The notes under the pieces were generated by a model, which made no database searches, was not told the origin of the DNA, and saw only the letters and a list, made by a program, of their open reading frames with translations. This document shows positions 53,220-61,227 of a stretch of DNA of 64,000 bases, piece by piece. Source of the stretch: Streptomyces umbrinus. GTDB lineage: Bacteria; Actinomycetota; Actinomycetes; Streptomycetales; Streptomycetaceae. The position numbers and the translations under genes were made by a program. The DNA is taken from NCBI RefSeq assembly GCF_030817415.1, contig NZ_JAUSZI010000002.1, positions 1,426,001-1,490,000 on the forward strand, given 5' to 3'. Within the stretch, counting starts at the first letter, position 1; each line of letters starts with the position of its first letter.

Positions 53220-54323
53220 TCAGTGGGGGTGGTCGGGCGCTGCGTCGCGCGGCGCCTGCGGGGGCGGCTGGACGCTGTCGCGCACGACGATGTGGGTGCC
53301 GAGCAGATGGTGGGCGCCCGCTGCGTGCTCGGGGTCGCGCAGGGCGATGCGTACGGCGGCCCGGCCGAGTTCCTCGGCGGGGGTGCGCACGGTGGTGAGC
53401 GGCGGGTTGAAGTCCTCGGCGAGCGGGATGTCGTTGTAGCCGACGACGGAGATGTCGTGGGGCACGCGCAGCCCGGCCTCGGCGATGGCCCGCAGGGCTC
53501 CGGCGGCGACCATGTCGTCCCCGGCGAAGACGGCGGTGAAGTCCGGTGTCTCCTTGAGGAGTTGGGCCATCGCCCGGTGGCCCGCAGCCCGGCCGAGACC
53601 GCAGTCGACGACGTGGGCGGCCTCGGGCGGCAGGCCGTGCTCGGCGAGCGCCGCACGGTATCCGGCGACGCGGGCGTCCAGGGCCGTGTTTCCGGGCAGT
53701 CCGCCGAGGAACACGATCCCGCGGTGGCCCGCCGAGAGGAGATGGCCCGTGATGGCGTGGGCGCCGGCCTCGTTGTCGAACTCGACGACGAGCGCGGGGA
53801 TGTCGGGGTCGGGCGCGGGCCGGCCGCACAGCACGAGGCGCGCGCCGGCCGAGTCGAGGGCCTGGGCGTAGTGCGCGACGCGCTCCCGGTAGGCGTCGTC
53901 CTCGACGACCCCGCCGACGAGGATGACCAGCCGGGCGCCCTCCTCGCGCATCAACTGCACGAATTCCAGCTCGCGTTGCGGGTCCCCGCCAGTGGTGCCG
54001 ACCAGGCACAGCCAGCCGCGCGAGGCCGCCTCGGCCTCGACGCCCTCGGCGACCTGCGCGTAGAAGGGGCTGGTGACCTGCCGCAGGACGACGGCGACCA
54101 TCTTGCGGCCGCCGCCGACCAGGGCGCGGGCGTGCGCGTTGGCCACGTAGTCGAGGTCGCGGGACGCGCGCAGCACACGGGCCCGGGTCGACGCGGGCAC
54201 GGGGTGGTTGCCGCTGAGCACACGCGAGACGGTGGCCATGGACACGCCTGCCCGCTCGGCGACCTCGCGAATGGTGACGCGTCGCTTCGCCGTCGGCTCC
54301 GCCTCTGCCATGTCGTTGCCCAT
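53220..54323 (-). CDS. LacI-family repressor
   Basis: A 367-residue regulator. HTH: 'VTIREVAERAGVSMATVSRVLSGNHPVPASTRARVLRASRDLDYVANAHARAL', including the hinge that inserts in the operator minor groove. The sugar-binding domain shows 'VFAGDDMVAAGALRAIAEAGLRVPHDISVVGYNDIPLAEDFNPPLTTVRTP'. It is encoded between the binding protein and DUF2264 genes. AAACGTTT palindromes upstream of the operon (58085 and 58174) are its likely targets. Confidence 0.92.
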   Translation of the reverse strand: MGNDMAEAEPTAKRRVTIREVAERAGVSMATVSRVLSGNHPVPASTRARVLRASRDLDYVANAHARALVGGGRKMVAVVLRQVTSPFYAQVAEGVEAEAASRGWLCLVGTTGGDPQRELEFVQLMREEGARLVILVGGVVEDDAYRERVAHYAQALDSAGARLVLCGRPAPDPDIPALVVEFDNEAGAHAITGHLLSAGHRGIVFLGGLPGNTALDARVAGYRAALAEHGLPPEAAHVVDCGLGRAAGHRAMAQLLKETPDFTAVFAGDDMVAAGALRAIAEAGLRVPHDISVVGYNDIPLAEDFNPPLTTVRTPAEELGRAAVRIALRDPEHAAGAHHLLGTHIVVRDSVQPPPQAPRDAAPDHPH

Positions 54324-54362
54324 CTCCCCGTGTCTCCCCTCACAACCGCCCGGCCTGCCGCG

Positions 54363-56021
54363 TCAGTTGTTGGCGGCGTAGTCCTTGGCGAACTCCTCGG
54401 CCATTCTGTCGCCACCCCGCTGCCGCCAGGTCTTGACGGTGGCGTCCCATTCGGACAGCGGAGTGCGTCCCGCGATGATCCCGGTGGCGGTGTCCTTGAG
54501 GAGCGTTTCGAGGGTGGTGCCCCGGTCGGTGTACGTCCGGGACTGCAGCCCGTACGAGGCATTGCGGACGGCGTGCGGAACGGTCTTCACCTGCCAGGCG
54601 TGCAGGGCCTTCACGGCGTCGGGCATTCCGGGCACGAACAGCGCCTGGGGTCCTTCGGCGAGGTACTTCAGCGGCAGGTTGGTGTTGTTCTCGACCTGGC
54701 CGAGCGCGTTGGGCTCGGGCGAACCGTCCTCGGCCCGGGTGAAGTGGGTGCCCTCGACGCCGTAGTGGACCAGTTCCCACTCCTTGCTGCCGAACGGAGC
54801 CGCGAGATAGTCGAGGATGCGCAGCAGCAACTGCACGCGCTCCTTCTTCGCCTTCTTCACGACGGTGTAGCCGAACGAGCGGCGTGCTCCGACGATCCCG
54901 CCGGGCGTACCGCCCACGCTGTACGGCAGAGCGGGCGCGGGGGTGTACTTGCGGCCCCTCTCAAGGAACTTGGGGAGGTAGCCGCCGAATCCGTCCTGCA
55001 GCGAGCCGACCGTCCCGTTGTAGTAGAGGGCGATCATGTCGATCTGGGAGATGGATGTGGCATCGGGGTGGTAGGAGCCCGCCTTGCGCAGCCCGAGCTG
55101 GAAATCGAGCATCTGCTTGTACCGCTCGTCGGCCACGACCGGCAGGAACGTGCCGTCGCTCTTCGCTGACCAGCCCCGGGCGTGCACACCGTGCGCCGCC
55201 GAGTGGAACCCGTCCCCGAACACGGATCCGACCGCGGCCCCCAGGGCGTACTTCTTCCCGCCCGTGCCCTTCTTGGCGACCGCCGCGAAGTCCTGATCGG
55301 TCCACCCCTCCTTCATCCCGGCGTCCTCGAAGTACTCGTCGTTGAGCCAGAGCGTGGATCCGGGCAACGGCCGCTCCAGGGGGATGCCGTAGATACGGCC
55401 ACCGATCCGGCCCATGTCGCGCCACGCGTGCGTCGGGATGTTCGCGAGGTTCGGATAGTCCTCGACCGCGTCCCCGGAGAGGAACGGCGTGAGGTCCTCG
55501 GCACGCCGCTGCACGAACTGGGCCTCGCGGGGCAGCGCGAACCCGGAGAAGATGTTGATGATGTCCGGGAGTTCACCCGGATCGCCCGCCATCACGGTGG
55601 CCATCTTCTTCTGGTAGTCCGTCTGCGAGATGACCGTGTACTCGATCTTCACACCGAGCGCCTTCTCCACGGCCTGCCAGAACTTGTTGGCCGAGGCCGG
55701 CTTCGGCGGCGTACCGAACGACACCGACATCACCTTGACGGTGGAGCCGTCTCCCGGGGTGCGGGACACCGACCGCGCCAGGTCGGCCGGGTAGGAGGTG
55801 TATCCGGGCTGGACCCCCTCCGCGGTGGGCGCGAGATCCGGCTTCGGCCCCGCGAAGGCCTTGTAAGCGGGCCAGGGAGCGAGCTTCTTGCCCGCGTTGG
55901 ACACCCCGTCACCCCTCGACTCCGTGGAACACCCGGTCAGCCCGACCGGAGCTGCGATCGCAACAGCGCCCACGGCAGCGGTACGCATCAGGGCACGACG
56001 GGACAGCGGTGTACTGGACAT
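54363..56021 (-). CDS. Extracellular sugar-binding lipoprotein of ABC transporter (LipO/family 1-like)
   Basis: A 552-residue binding protein. It begins MSSTPLSRRALMRTAAVGAV, with a twin-arginine motif, and carries the lipobox 'GLTGC', so probably a Tat-exported lipoprotein. 'GDPGELPDIINIFSGFALPREAQFVQRRAEDLTPFL' and 'RIYGIPLERPLPGSTLWLNDEYFEDAG' fit the LipO/AlgQ-type binding proteins for oligosaccharides. GGGAGAG lies 8 nt before this ATG; the frame is open further upstream through the dispersed repeat. It works with the two LplB/LplC-type permeases upstream; an ATPase (commonly a shared MsiK) is not encoded here. Confidence 0.9.
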   Translation of the reverse strand: MSSTPLSRRALMRTAAVGAVAIAAPVGLTGCSTESRGDGVSNAGKKLAPWPAYKAFAGPKPDLAPTAEGVQPGYTSYPADLARSVSRTPGDGSTVKVMSVSFGTPPKPASANKFWQAVEKALGVKIEYTVISQTDYQKKMATVMAGDPGELPDIINIFSGFALPREAQFVQRRAEDLTPFLSGDAVEDYPNLANIPTHAWRDMGRIGGRIYGIPLERPLPGSTLWLNDEYFEDAGMKEGWTDQDFAAVAKKGTGGKKYALGAAVGSVFGDGFHSAAHGVHARGWSAKSDGTFLPVVADERYKQMLDFQLGLRKAGSYHPDATSISQIDMIALYYNGTVGSLQDGFGGYLPKFLERGRKYTPAPALPYSVGGTPGGIVGARRSFGYTVVKKAKKERVQLLLRILDYLAAPFGSKEWELVHYGVEGTHFTRAEDGSPEPNALGQVENNTNLPLKYLAEGPQALFVPGMPDAVKALHAWQVKTVPHAVRNASYGLQSRTYTDRGTTLETLLKDTATGIIAGRTPLSEWDATVKTWRQRGGDRMAEEFAKDYAANN

Positions 56022-56063
56022 ACGTGTTCTCTCCCAGCTCTGGAGGAATGGGTGGGACCGGCG

Positions 56064-56130
56064 TGCCCCTTCAGGGGCGCGGGGCTGTGTCAATGTGCGG
56101 CTCCGCCGCGTGGGCGCGACCAGCCCCCAC
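56064..56130. repeat. Dispersed GC-rich intergenic repeat, copy B
   Basis: GCCCCTTCAGGGGC hairpin, then GCGGGGCTGTGTCAATG and TGCGGCTCCGCCGCG continuing into TGGGCGCGACCAGCC. It is closely similar to copy A at 739-815. It lies within an operon, between the second permease and the binding protein genes, so it may cause partial termination or mRNA 3'-end stabilisation there. Confidence 0.8.
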
Positions 56131-56164
56131 CGGCCGACGGATTCATCACAACCCGCGGGAACGC

Positions 56165-57052
56165 TCAACTCTTGATGGCCCCGGTGAGCACACCCTTGGT
56201 GAAGTACTTCTGCAGGAACGGGTAGATCAAAAGAATCGGCACCGTGGCGATCACCAGCACAGCCATCTGCACGGTCTGCGGAGCATTGACGGCGCCCTCA
56301 CTGGTCGCGGTGTCCGTGAGCCCCGAACCGGCCACCACATACGTGCGCAGCACCTGTTGAAGCGGCCAGTGGTCGCTCTCCAGATACAGCGAGGCGTAGA
56401 ACCAGGAGTTCCAGTACGCCACCGCGTAGAAGAGCCCGACGACGGCGAGCGCGGCCTTGGACAGCGGCAGCACGACGGACCACAGCACCCGCCAGTCCCC
56501 CGCCCCGTCCAGCCGCGCGGCCTCGTACAGCTCGTCGGGTATCGACTGGAAGAAGCCGCGCAGCACCACGAGGTTGAACACGTTGATCAGCACGGGGAAG
56601 ATCAGCGACCCGTACGAGTCCAGCAGGCCCAGCTCCTTGACCAGCAGGAAGCTGGGGATCATGCCGGGCGGGAAGAGGAACGTGAACAGGACGAGAATCA
56701 GCACGGGCCGGCCGCCGAAGACGCCGGGGCGCGACAGGGCATAGGCGAGCGTGACCGTGCAGAAGAGGCTGAACAGGGTGCCGACGACGGTCACGCCCGC
56801 GCTGACGCCGAGGGCGTGGGTGACGATGCCGCCGTCGAGGATGTCGCGGTACGCCTTGAGGGTCGGCTCGGTCGGCCACAGCACCCAGCCGCCGTTGTCG
56901 ACCACCTCCTTGGGCGAGGCGAGCGAGGTCGAGAGGATCACCAGGAACGGCACACAGACCAGGAGGACGACGGCCACGAGCGCGACGGCCTTCGCCGCCT
57001 GGGTCAGGGGTCTGGGTTTCTCCATCCAGGCCGGCCGGGTTTGGGCGCTCAC
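56165..57052 (-). CDS. Carbohydrate ABC permease, LplC/MalG type
   Basis: A 295-residue inner-membrane permease with six TM helices ('ALVAVVLLVCVPFLVILSTSLASP' first) and the EAA loop 'IPDELYEAARLDGAGDWRVLWSVVLPLSKAALAVVGLFYAVAYWNSWF'. It ends 'YPFLQKYFTKGVLTGAIKS', the standard LplC tail. The start overlaps the stop of the preceding permease by 4 nt, so the two are translated together. Confidence 0.93.
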   Translation of the reverse strand: MSAQTRPAWMEKPRPLTQAAKAVALVAVVLLVCVPFLVILSTSLASPKEVVDNGGWVLWPTEPTLKAYRDILDGGIVTHALGVSAGVTVVGTLFSLFCTVTLAYALSRPGVFGGRPVLILVLFTFLFPPGMIPSFLLVKELGLLDSYGSLIFPVLINVFNLVVLRGFFQSIPDELYEAARLDGAGDWRVLWSVVLPLSKAALAVVGLFYAVAYWNSWFYASLYLESDHWPLQQVLRTYVVAGSGLTDTATSEGAVNAPQTVQMAVLVIATVPILLIYPFLQKYFTKGVLTGAIKS

Positions 57053-58044
57053 TTGTAGACCCCCTGTTCGCCGAGGCGATGGGCGACCTTGTTGGCCGCG
57101 TAGACGAGCAGGGCGCCGATCACGCCCTTGAACAGGCCCGCGGCGGCGGCGAATCCGTAGTCGCCGCCGACCATGCCCTGGTAGTAGACGAAGGTGTCGA
57201 TGATCTCGGCGGCCTCGGGGCCGACCGCGTCGCGCTGGAGCAGCATCTGCTCGAACCCGACGGAGAGGATGTCGCCGAGCCGCATGATGAGCAGCAGGAC
57301 GATCACCGGCCGGATCGCGGGCAGGGTGACGTGCCAGAAGCGTCGCCAGGGTCCGGCGCCGTCGATGGCGGCGGCCTCGTACTGCTGCTCGTCGACCTGG
57401 GAGAGCGCGGCGAGGAAGATGATCGTGCCCCAGCCGGCGTCCTTCCAGATCACCTGGGCGACGGTGAGCGGTCTGAAGGCATCGGGGTTGCCGATGATGT
57501 CGACGGTGCTCAGGGCCGCGTCGCCGAGGTAGCCGTTCACCAGCCCCGTGTCACCGAGGACCTGCTGGAACAGGGCGACCACGATCACCCATGAGATGAA
57601 GTGCGGCAGATACGCGACCGACTGCACGAAGCGGCGGACGGTGGTCCAGGTGAGGGTGTGCAGGAGCAGGGCGAGGGCGAGCGGTACGGGGAAGTAGAAG
57701 ACGATCTGGAGGACCGCGATCCAGAGGGTGTTGAGGACCGCGTCCCAGAACTCGGCGTCCTGGAACATCCGTTGGAAGTTGCCGAGTCCCACCCATGGAC
57801 TGCCCCAGATGCCGTCGAAGGGCACGTAGTCCTTGAACGCGATGACGTTGCCCGCCAGTGCGCCGTAGTGGAACAGCAGGAAGTAGCCGAGCCCGGGGAG
57901 CATCAGCAGGAACAGCGCCCGGTTTCTCCGGCTCCCGCTCCTGTGGCTCTGGAAACCTTTTCTCCCCCTGAACGCACCGGTCGGACGACGGCGGGATGGG
58001 GTCACCGCCTCTGTACCTGCACGCTCCCGCACCACCGCGGCCAC
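57049..58044 (-). CDS. Carbohydrate ABC permease, LplB/MalF type
   Basis: A 331-residue permease: 'RALFLLMLPGLGYFLLFHYGALAGNVIAFKDY' and the EAA-type loop 'QYEAAAIDGAGPWRRFWHVTLPAIRPVIVLLLIMRLGDILSVGFEQMLL'. This LplB pattern is usual for oligosaccharide importers. GTG 58044 is chosen because GAGGAGG sits 5 nt upstream; the frame opens at 58119, but that part covers the promoter. It is first in an operon of LplB-LplC-binding protein-LacI-DUF2264. Confidence 0.92.
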   Translation of the reverse strand: MAAVVRERAGTEAVTPSRRRPTGAFRGRKGFQSHRSGSRRNRALFLLMLPGLGYFLLFHYGALAGNVIAFKDYVPFDGIWGSPWVGLGNFQRMFQDAEFWDAVLNTLWIAVLQIVFYFPVPLALALLLHTLTWTTVRRFVQSVAYLPHFISWVIVVALFQQVLGDTGLVNGYLGDAALSTVDIIGNPDAFRPLTVAQVIWKDAGWGTIIFLAALSQVDEQQYEAAAIDGAGPWRRFWHVTLPAIRPVIVLLLIMRLGDILSVGFEQMLLQRDAVGPEAAEIIDTFVYYQGMVGGDYGFAAAAGLFKGVIGALLVYAANKVAHRLGEQGVYK

Positions 58045-58078
58045 GGAGCCTCCTCGCCTCTGGCTGTTGGGTGAGGGG

Positions 58079-58107
58079 AAATTAAAACGTTTCCAATCCA
58101 GGGTCAA
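58079..58107 (-). promoter_or_regulatory. Sigma-70-type promoter with LacI operator in the spacer
   Basis: On the minus strand, TTGACC (58102-58107) and TAATTT (58079-58084) are 17 bp apart, a near-consensus -35/-10 pair. The spacer next to the -10 contains AAACGTTT (58085-58092), a LacI/cre-like palindrome. Repressor bound here would block RNA polymerase. Transcription should start near 58072, ahead of the ribosome-binding site. Confidence 0.8.
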
Positions 58108-58170
58108 CACTTCTGACACAGACCGGTAGTTGGCCTTGGTGCGGTACGCCCGCCGACCTGCGGAGACCGC

Positions 58171-58899
58171 TTAAAACGTTTTCGTAATCTGTTGCGCGAT
58201 CCCCTGGAGGTACGCGTGGAGAGCGGCCGAGCCCTCCAGCCGGCTCCGGCTCCGCAGGTGCAACTCGCGTTCCCGGCCCGCCAGTTCGGCTCGTACGCGC
58301 TCAGGGCTGCCGGTGGTGCGCAGTTCGGCAAGGACCGACTCGATGGTGGAGAACGGATGGTGACCGCGCCTCAGAAGCGCCACGATCTGGGCCAGCCGCG
58401 CCTCCGAGGCGGAGTAGCGGCGGTATCCGGTGACCTTCTCCCGCGTCGGCCGCAGCAGGCCTCGCGTCTCCCACAGCCGCAGTACGGGCGTCTGCACCCC
58501 GATGGCGTCGGCCACTTCGCCGATGCGCATCCCGCCACGGTCCCGGTCCGGCGGCTCGGCCTCGTGGGTGATCAGCGTGTCCAGCGCCCGGATGACCTCG
58601 GCGAGTTCGGTGCGCTCCCGGTGGAGCCCGGCGTGGCTCTCGTCGAGGACGGCGAGCGCGGTCTCCAGGTCGCCCCCGTGCACGGCCCGCATGATCGCGC
58701 CGGTCGTCGGCCAGCCGTGCCCGACGGCCAGCGCGCGGCCGGCCCTGAGTGCTTCGGCATGTGCGGTCGTGAACACCCGGTAGCCGCTGTCCGTGCGCTC
58801 GACGGGCGGCAGGATGCCCGTCTCCACATAGTTACGGACCTGCTGCGTCGAGATGCCCGCCTCCCGCGCGAGATCGACGGCCCGCAGTCGGTCACCCAT
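58171..58899 (-). CDS. Regulator with two MerR-type DNA-binding domains
   Basis: A 242-residue protein. First MerR HTH about 4-55: 'LRAVDLAREAGISTQQVRNYVETGILPPVERTDSGYRVFTTAHAEAL'. A helical stretch follows, then a second complete MerR domain about 124-190: 'MRIGEVADAIGVQTPVLRLWETRGLLRPTREKVTGYRRYSASEARLAQIVALLRRGHHPFSTIESVL'. Typical MerR proteins have one HTH plus a coiled coil and dimerise. No metal-binding Cys is present. Its stop codon overlaps a LacI-type operator. Target genes are unknown; the divergent small ORF at 59072 is a candidate. Confidence 0.87.
   Translation of the reverse strand: MGDRLRAVDLAREAGISTQQVRNYVETGILPPVERTDSGYRVFTTAHAEALRAGRALAVGHGWPTTGAIMRAVHGGDLETALAVLDESHAGLHRERTELAEVIRALDTLITHEAEPPDRDRGGMRIGEVADAIGVQTPVLRLWETRGLLRPTREKVTGYRRYSASEARLAQIVALLRRGHHPFSTIESVLAELRTTGSPERVRAELAGRERELHLRSRSRLEGSAALHAYLQGIAQQITKTF
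58173..58182. promoter_or_regulatory. Second LacI-type operator
   Basis: AAAACGTTTT is a perfect palindrome 88 bp upstream of the promoter operator. It overlaps the last codons of the upstream MerR-type gene. Paired sites suggest cooperative binding or looping by the LacI-family repressor encoded in this operon. Confidence 0.65.
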
Positions 58900-59071
58900 C
58901 CGGTCTCCTCAGCCTGCCGCTTCACCCCGATTTGAGGGTTACAGAGTAGACCGTGGCCTTGGACTGGCACGAACTCGGATCAAGTCTCAAGAAGCACTTC
59001 AATGAAACGATTTAAGGAGAGCAGTCCGGAACAAGACCGGGGCACAGGACCAGGAAGAGGAGAGCCTCGCC

Positions 59072-59263
59072 ATGAAGTTCGTTCTCGAAGTCGACATGGG
59101 TGACACCGCCTGGGAGGGAGACGCCGCGCGGGAGCTGGGGCGGATCCTCCGCTACTGGGGAGGGAACCTCCAGCACTACGAGCTGAAGCCGGGCGACGGG
59201 GCGGCCGTCTCCGACTCCGCCTACCGCGAAGTGGGTTCCTGGAGCATCACCGCTTCGACATGA
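59072..59263 (+). CDS. Small conserved-looking hypothetical protein (63 aa)
   Basis: A 63-residue protein starting MKFVLEVDMGDTAWEGDAARELGRILRYWGGNLQHYELKPG. The pattern (beta, amphipathic helix with 'ELGRILRYWGGNL', beta) is typical of small Streptomyces proteins possibly encoded near regulators; I do not recognise a function. GAGGAGAG lies upstream at good distance and codon use is GC3-rich, so it is probably real. It is divergent from the double-MerR gene. Confidence 0.7.
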   Translation: MKFVLEVDMGDTAWEGDAARELGRILRYWGGNLQHYELKPGDGAAVSDSAYREVGSWSITAST

Positions 59264-59336
59264 CGCCGAGATCGGCTCAGGATTGAGGCCGAACTCGGCT
59301 CAGGACTGACGCCGCGGCCGTCCCGGGAATGACGCC

Positions 59337-59377
59337 GGGGCCGGCGGAGACGGCCCCACTCCGTCTCCGCCGGCCCC
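59337..59377. terminator. Strong hairpin between convergent genes
   Basis: GGGGCCGGCGGAGACGG (59337-59353) pairs perfectly over 17 bp with its complement at 59361-59377 around a 7-nt loop. It separates the 63-aa ORF from the convergent inhibitor gene and should stop both transcripts. Confidence 0.88.
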
Positions 59378-59480
59378 TGTTGCGAGATCGCGTGGCACTC
59401 CGCGAGGGGACCCGCACTCCCCATCCGCATCCGCGGGCCTCCGTCGACGCACATCGGCGAACCGCGCGATCCCGGTCCCT

Positions 59481-59912
59481 TTAGAACGTGAAGACGGTCG
59501 ACCCGTAGGCGTTCTTCACGCACTCGTTGGAGAAGGTGCGTTCATAGGACACCCGCTTGCCCTGCCAGACACCGTCGACCGTGACGACGACGGGATCGTA
59601 TTCGCGGGTGCACATGGCTTCGGTTCTTCCTGGCAGGGTGTTGAAGTCCCCTCCGGACGCCCGGAGTTCGGCGCAGGCCGACGCCGCGGCCGGGTGGGTT
59701 CCCGAGGCGGTCGGCGCACAGGTCAGGGTGACCGCGCGTTCGGGAGCGGCGTCGGCCTTGAGCTCGCCGTGGCCCATGGTGAGCACCAGGGAGGAGGGGG
59801 CGTAGAGGGAGTTCGGCGAGGGGGTGGCGGCGAGAGCGGACCCGGTGAGGGGTCCGCATACGGCGGTGGCCGTCAGCGTGATCGTCGCTGCCCAGCGCGC
59901 GGTGTTCGGCAT
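59481..59912 (-). CDS. Subtilisin inhibitor-like (SSI-family) protein with predicted P1 Arg
   Basis: A 143-residue secreted protease inhibitor. Signal peptide ('[22 protein letters not shown]'), then '[51 protein letters not shown]' and '[39 protein letters not shown]', unmistakably SSI. Four Cys fit the two SSI disulfides. The reactive loop reads C-T-R-E-Y where SSI has C-P-M-V-Y, so P1 is Arg, predicting inhibition of trypsin-like proteases. ATG 59912 is preceded by GGAAGG; the frame continues upstream. SSI proteins restrain extracellular proteases during development. Confidence 0.93.
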   Translation of the reverse strand: MPNTARWAATITLTATAVCGPLTGSALAATPSPNSLYAPSSLVLTMGHGELKADAAPERAVTLTCAPTASGTHPAAASACAELRASGGDFNTLPGRTEAMCTREYDPVVVTVDGVWQGKRVSYERTFSNECVKNAYGSTVFTF

Positions 59913-60219
59913 TGTGTGCATCCTTCCGCTCGGTTGGTTGCCGCCGGCTCGGTCGAGTGCCGGTGCGGCGAGCGCGAGTCTGCCGAGTCCGCGCCGGAAA
60001 CACACGTCGACCCCACGCGTTTCAGTAACCTTGCGTATTGAATCAGTGGCGCGAAGTTACGGAATTCGAACACGCCGACCCCGGAGTTGAGCGGACCCTG
60101 CGTCACCGAGTGGACACGCTGGCCGGATATGCACTGCTCAGCAATAGGCCTGAAACATTCCGCTTCCAGCTGAGCGCAGGACCCTTGCGTCCGGGCCGCA
60201 AGCGAGTAATCGTCATTAC

Positions 60220-60792
60220 ATGATTACAGCCGAACAGCACGAGAAATTGCGCGGCTGGTTCGTCGGCCGTCTGCCCGACGACCTCTTCGAGAGCCTCGGC
60301 GAGGTCACGGTCGACCGTGAGGAGATCACCGTCATCGGCCGCATCCCCGAACCCCGGCTCGCCGAGAGCGCCTCGGACGCCGAGCGGGAGGCGGCCGTCG
60401 GCTCTCGTATCCAGGAGTTCCGCGAGCGCACCCGCGACGCCCGGGTCGCCGTGGCCCGCGAGGCCGAGCACCGTTTCGGCAAGAAGGTCTCGTGGGGTGT
60501 GGAGTGCGGCGGTGAGCGAGCCCTGTTCACGCATGTCGCGGCGCCCGTGATGACGCGCCTGCGGCAGCCGCAGCGGCAGGTCCTCGACACCCTGATCGCC
60601 GCCGGTGTCGCCCGCAGCCGCAGTGACGCGCTCGCCTGGTGCGTCCGCCTCGTCGAGCGCCATGCGGACGACTGGCTCACGGAGTTGCGCGATTCCCTGG
60701 AACACGTACAGCGGGTCCGCGCACAGGGGCCCGACGCTCCGGGACCCCTTGCTGAGGACGCGGGCCCCGAGGACACTCCGACGGACAGCTGA
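60220..60792 (+). CDS. Hypothetical protein, possible RHH-like C-terminus
   Basis: A 190-residue cytoplasmic protein I do not recognise. N-terminus 'MITAEQHEKLRGWFVGRLPDDLFESLGEVTVDREEITVIGRIPEPRL', a charged helix 'EREAAVGSRIQEFRERTRDARVAVAREAEHRFGKKVSWGVECGGERALF', then 'VLDTLIAAGVARSRSDALAWCVRLVERHADDWL', which resembles the ribbon-helix-helix pattern 'R-S-x-A-L' of DNA-binding proteins. Codon use is typical for the genome. A 32-aa ORF with a perfect ribosome-binding site follows after 43 bp. Confidence 0.75.
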   Translation: MITAEQHEKLRGWFVGRLPDDLFESLGEVTVDREEITVIGRIPEPRLAESASDAEREAAVGSRIQEFRERTRDARVAVAREAEHRFGKKVSWGVECGGERALFTHVAAPVMTRLRQPQRQVLDTLIAAGVARSRSDALAWCVRLVERHADDWLTELRDSLEHVQRVRAQGPDAPGPLAEDAGPEDTPTDS

Positions 60793-60835
60793 CAACGGAG
60801 CCGAGCTGCGGACTCGACTTCAACAGGAGGACTCC

Positions 60836-60934
60836 ATGCGGACATTGGTCCACGGCCTGCGGGCACACCTGACCGTGCTCGTGCTGCTCGCCTGCGGATT
60901 CGCGGCTCTCGCGCCCGTGAGCAACGGCCCGTGA
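60836..60934 (+). CDS. Small hydrophobic peptide (32 aa)
   Basis: ATG at 60836 is preceded by AGGAGG with a 6-nt spacer, one of the best ribosome-binding sites in the window. The peptide MRTLVHGLRAHLTVLVLLACG continues FAALAPVSNGP. It has a basic start, a hydrophobic core of about 15 residues and a possible signal-peptidase or lipoprotein-like Cys (LLACG). It may be a small membrane or secreted peptide. It is followed by direct repeats and an NCS1 permease. Not recognised; it is not KdpF-like beyond size. Confidence 0.55.
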   Translation: MRTLVHGLRAHLTVLVLLACGFAALAPVSNGP

Positions 60935-60978
60935 CGGCCATGCTCACCTGACACAAGGCCGACCGCGAGGCCGTGCGG

Positions 60979-61063
60979 TTCGTCCACCGGCAACCGACAA
61001 GAGCCGATGACACATTCGTCCACCGGCAACCGCGAACATGGATGGTTCGTCCACTGGTGCGGG
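60979..61063. repeat. Direct repeats upstream of the NCS1 permease
   Basis: TTCGTCCACCGGCAACCG occurs at 60979 and 61015 and a degenerate copy TTCGTCCACTGGTGCGG at 61046. Spacing is 36 and 31 bp, about three helical turns, so all copies lie on nearly the same DNA face. This suits binding sites for a regulator of the permease gene. The regulator is unknown. Confidence 0.6.
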
Positions 61064-61227
61064 CCTCGGCCCAGCCCTTAGCTTCGGCAGATCACCGCAC
61101 CAAGGGACGGCTTCCCCGCGCTCCGCGCACCCAAGCGACAGCGACACGCCGTCCGGCCAGCCGCGTCACCGCGCGCTCCCCCGCCCTGACGCCCCTCGGG
61201 GTGTCGGTCCTTCGCTGGAGCCCCTCC

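Noticed and set aside
60038..60223. 61-aa ORF between the SSI gene and the hypothetical gene
   Set aside because: No ribosome-binding site and AT-richer codon use unlike neighbours; probably promoter DNA.
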